NCBI GenBank assembly: GCA_022113835.1 | Contig: JAILWY010000025.1 | Span: forward strand, 7,270,501 to 7,334,500 | DNA from: Atopsyche davidsoni | Taxonomy: Eukaryota > Arthropoda > Insecta > Trichoptera > Hydrobiosidae | Reading direction: 5' to 3' | DNA length: 64,000 nucleotides | Part shown: positions 60,090 through 64,000 of the stretch, in pieces | Layout: each line of letters starts with the position of its first letter | Numbering within the stretch: position 1 is the stretch's first letter | Position numbers and translations under genes: made by a program | Notes under the pieces: model-generated | The model's input: only the letters and a program-made list of their open reading frames with translations | Told to the model about the DNA's origin: nothing | Database searches by the model: none

Positions 60090-63000
60090 GATTTGAGGAC
60101 GCCGAGACACATCCTTAAATATTTGGAAAACATTTACATTCTTCCGCAAAAGCTGGTTATACCTGCAAAGACATATTTAAATATTAAGACCGACAAAATC
60201 ACTTCAAAGATAGTGTTTAATGCTGATTTATTCAGTTCAGTGTAAGTTATAACATAACCACATTTTATTTTTAAGCACGTAGAAAGAATATGAAACAAAA
60301 CTAATATTTTTTTTCTCTTATCTTGATAACTTACAGTTGACATCAAATGTGATTCAAGAATATCACGTTATGTAAAACGGAAGTGTGGTTTATTATTTCG
60401 TAGAATTTGAATTCGCTTTTCACGGGCGGTGACTGAAAAGAAAGCACTGATGATTAATCCGATCAACATGCTGCCAGATGAGATTCCACAATGTGTGGAC
60501 ATTAGAGTGTTTAAAAATATACAGGGGAATTTTTTTAAAACATATTTTGGAATTTATGATTTTTATGACTATCATTGTAGTTAAACAGCATTTCTTAATA
60601 TCATGAGATTCCGTATTGTTTGGGTAATTAATAATTTTGCTCAGATGGGCAAGAATTTTACTTGTACTATTTGACCTAAATACTAGTAAAATAATAAATA
60701 TTAATATCTAAAAAAACATGAATACTATAGTAATTATTACTTGTCAGCGTTTGTACCCTTCAAGGGCTTAATAATATAAAGAAGGCCCAATACTTTAAAA
60801 TGTGCACTATTAAGTTAATTTATACAAATATTTTTATTTTAAATATGAAGTGTTATTAATTCAATAATTTAAACCTTGTTGTATAAATATTTCGTAGCTC
60901 CTTATTGACGGATAAATTCAAAGTAGAAAATATGTTTCATAAATGTCAAAAATGTGTTCTTTACGAAGTTTTTCTGTAATATTGATTTGAGAAGCGATTA
61001 AATTTCATTAACATAATTTCTGAATTATTTTGGTTATCGGTTATTATTAGCATAAACTTAAAGTTATAAAGATATATTTATAATCAAATAACTTTTGGCA
61101 ATTATTGTTGGATTTAAATCGGTAAGTGCTTTTGACTCTATAGAAACATTTAAAAATAAATAAATACAATTTATTTACTCGATTTAAATGAGTGTTCTGA
61201 ACATATATTTCTTGAAACAAAGACATGTTTTTTTATGTAGAAAGTATTTTATAATAATAAATCAATAAGAAAAAAAATATTATTATGTGCTTAAACACAG
61301 TATTTATTATACAACTGTAGTTTCAAAAATAAACTGTTGTATTTTCAGATTAATTTTAAATACAAGCTTGCATTGAAATTCAACAAAATATTGTACAAAC
61401 TAAGTGAATAAAAATAATAAACACATAATACTGAAATAACTTCAGTAACAATTGATCGTGCTTAAGAAGTTAAAAGATGTAGATATATATAATTGCGACT
61501 GGAGAAAATATGAAATAAAAATTCTTCAAAAAATTACCTTTAACTTTCCGATGATTTGGGAAAATTAAAAGAAGCAAATAGTTTTTGATTTGAAATGAAA
61601 TGCGGCAGGTAAATTGCGATCTGTTCAATTTGCTAGATCTTTAAACCGGATATCCTATATGGTGTTTGCCGCAAGTGTTATTTCTGCAGGTTGTATGACC
61701 AATTCTCAATTTTGAACCTGTCCTGAAGTGTTAAAAGCCTATTGTCTTTGTCGGACGAAGTACAATTAGATTAGAGATAGTTTTCTTAGTTTCTTATATG
61801 TATTTAGATAAATAGTATACATATTCGTCAAAAACAAAGCAAATTACCAATATGTATATAATATTAAATTTTTAATTAATAAAAAAGGATTGCTGAAGGT
61901 TTGAAATGAAATAGTTTTTTTATAAACAAATTTGTACTGCCTTTTTATAAAATGCCTAGTAAACAACTACCTTAAATATTTCATGGTTTACACGAAATAG
62001 GTTTTACTCTCTGAGTGCAGATATTTAAAAAAAAACATATCAGGGAGTTATTTTTAAGTTATTTGCATTTACTTTCAACGTGCTGAAAGCAATAATTTTT
62101 GCACATATTACGAGTCTTCAGATTCAAAAATACACTGAAAGCATCGCGAATACAAAATAAATATATTTATTATTCACAACAACAGGAATCTTGTTAAGGT
62201 CTCTACAAATTTGGCAGATGTTTTTTTTATATTATAATGAATTCGACACTTTCACCAGTTTTCGTATAAAAAAACATTTGAATGAAATTCCCATCACATA
62301 CATGAAAAAAAAGTGTGACCCATGAGTAACTGTTTATCTGAAATTCGTATATGTTATAAAATAATAAAAAAATTTGTAATCATTACACTTAATGATGAAG
62401 AAATAATGAGTTGGTTTTGTATTTTAAGTTTTTATTCCTCCTTGAAGATGGACGAAATGTTGGAGGAATGAAAAGTTCAAGTAACTCAATATCTTAGTAA
62501 CCAAATCGACTGATAATAATGTCTGCCATAACTTTCGACAAGTTTACTCTTGTAAAATTTATACGAATTCAATTCTGAACGCGAATTAAAATTTACACGA
62601 TTCAGTTCTGGTAAGTGAACAATCATATGTGTAATGAGTGCGAATTAAATTTCATTTTCAGGTAACAATAAATACTTTTGTTGGGCAGCGATTTTCGCTT
62701 GAGGACAATTAACTTTTGAAAACTAGGCCATGGAAGACACAAAATGCTTTCAAGATTGAATTCATTAATGTATTTTAACCACGACGAAGCCGCATACAAG
62801 AACAGAAAACAAGTATTGTTAACAAAAAAAATAATTAATATGCTACATGTTAAATTGTATCTAAATCATTACTTTGATTAAAACTATGTTCTTTAATAAA
62901 AATAAAAAAAAAACATATAAATTAATGTTCTGGGTTCAGTAGATAGAACATGGTAATTGTATATAATGAATTATAAAGTCTTTGGTTAAAATATTAAAAA

Positions 63001-64000
63001 TGAATATATTCATATAATTTTACAAAGAAGATTTGATTTTGAGATTTTTATCAAATTAAATCAAATGTTTTCTAGTTGAGAAGAATAATTTTTCTGTTCA
63101 AAATATCAAATATAATATACATTTTATTTGTTTTCTAATTTAAAAGCAAACTTTTAAACGTTGCATCACATCTCTATGTTAATATAAGTAAAAGCTTTCT
63201 ACGTCAACACAAGTGAAACTTTGAGACTATTTTAAAAGAGAAGATGTAATATTATTTGGAAGATTTTTAATATTAGGTAAATATTACTTTCTATCAGATC
63301 TAAATGTTGGGTAACTTTTAATCTTTAATTGAATTTTTTTTATTATTTTAGTACAAGGATAAGTATATTGTAAAATGATTTAAGTATATTTGAAACAATA
63401 AAAAAATTGTATTGAATTTAAAGACGAGAGGAGATTTTAATAAACGTTTTTTGTAAAATAGTACAAACGTATTATTTTATGAAATGCTTCTTACAAATAA
63501 AACAAAACTACCTTCTTTGTAAATACGTCATAAATAAATGTTTAATTTTTTCTTTATAACTTATTTATTACAATTTTAATTATTTAAAATTACGTCTTAA
63601 GAAACTAAGTGATTTGGAATTGAAGCTTCATAAAAATCTATTTAAGTTTTAATGATATAAATATTTTTACCGCTGTTAACATATGAAGTCAGTATTCATT
63701 TTTAAACAAGTATAAATATTTATTTTAATTGTACCATGAGATCTTTTCCATGTAAATAATTTAATTGTTACAAAATAAGGTCTTGTCTGTTTCAATAGCG
63801 ATTACTCGAGTTGTTTGCTACTCGTACTTGCCCTAGTAGGTAATCATTTTCTTTCTTGAATAGAGCTTTGGAAGCTCGAGCCTCAGAGAGGCCATGCGGT
63901 AACAGAGGCCTTGAGCTTTGACACATTTAAAACCAGTTTGGGAATATTTTATAAAACATTTTAGTGACCCAGCTGGTGTATTCTGATTACCAATAAACAA
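60090..64000. other. no gene seen to window end
   Basis: AT-rich. A slightly GC-richer patch at 63820-63930 (AAGCTCGAGCCTCAGAGAGG) may be the edge of something beyond the window. Confidence 0.5.

Overview
This is AT-rich animal nuclear DNA, almost certainly from an insect. It holds part of an Osiris gene cluster. The evidence is three multi-exon genes on the minus strand, each with a signal peptide, a two-cysteine N-terminal region and an Ala/Leu/Gly-rich hydrophobic DUF1676-type domain, plus canonical GT/AG introns and metazoan TATA promoters. Osiris genes are an insect-specific family kept as a conserved syntenic cluster; in Drosophila they sit at 83D-E, the Triplo-lethal region. I cannot name the species or order.

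Layout from left to right. 1-9.7 kb has no gene; it carries a CA microsatellite, a hairpin element and a degenerate array of GGGTCTATAAAA boxes. 10.6-17.7 kb is the two-exon gene I call Osi7 (282 aa, 6.3 kb intron). 17.8-30.6 kb is intergenic, with small inverted-repeat elements, SINE-like repeats and GC-richer islands. 30.8-43.4 kb is a three-exon Osiris gene, Osi8 by position (237 aa). Its 9.8 kb first intron contains a 2.96 kb TTAA-flanked piggyBac-like element with long inverted arms, other repeats and CpG-rich islands. 43.5-47.0 kb is intergenic with one strong candidate enhancer island. 47.9-55.2 kb is the four-exon gene I call Osi9 (290 aa). 55.3-64 kb is a gene desert.

All three genes are read right to left. 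I rebuilt each intron from GT/AG sites with consistent phase, so each gene gives one continuous protein. Each has a TATA-like box at a plausible distance upstream of its ATG. The cluster arrangement suggests co-regulated epidermal secretory or endomembrane proteins. The GC-richer islands between and inside the genes stand out against the very AT-rich background and are the best candidates for shared regulatory DNA; they carry recurrent CTCF-like, YY1/Pho-like, E-box and GGAAGTAATTTA motifs. No RNA gene, CRISPR array or bacterial feature was found. I see no wholly new system; the most unusual things are the mobile-element content of the Osi8 intron, the motif pairs shared between islands, and the TATA-box array.
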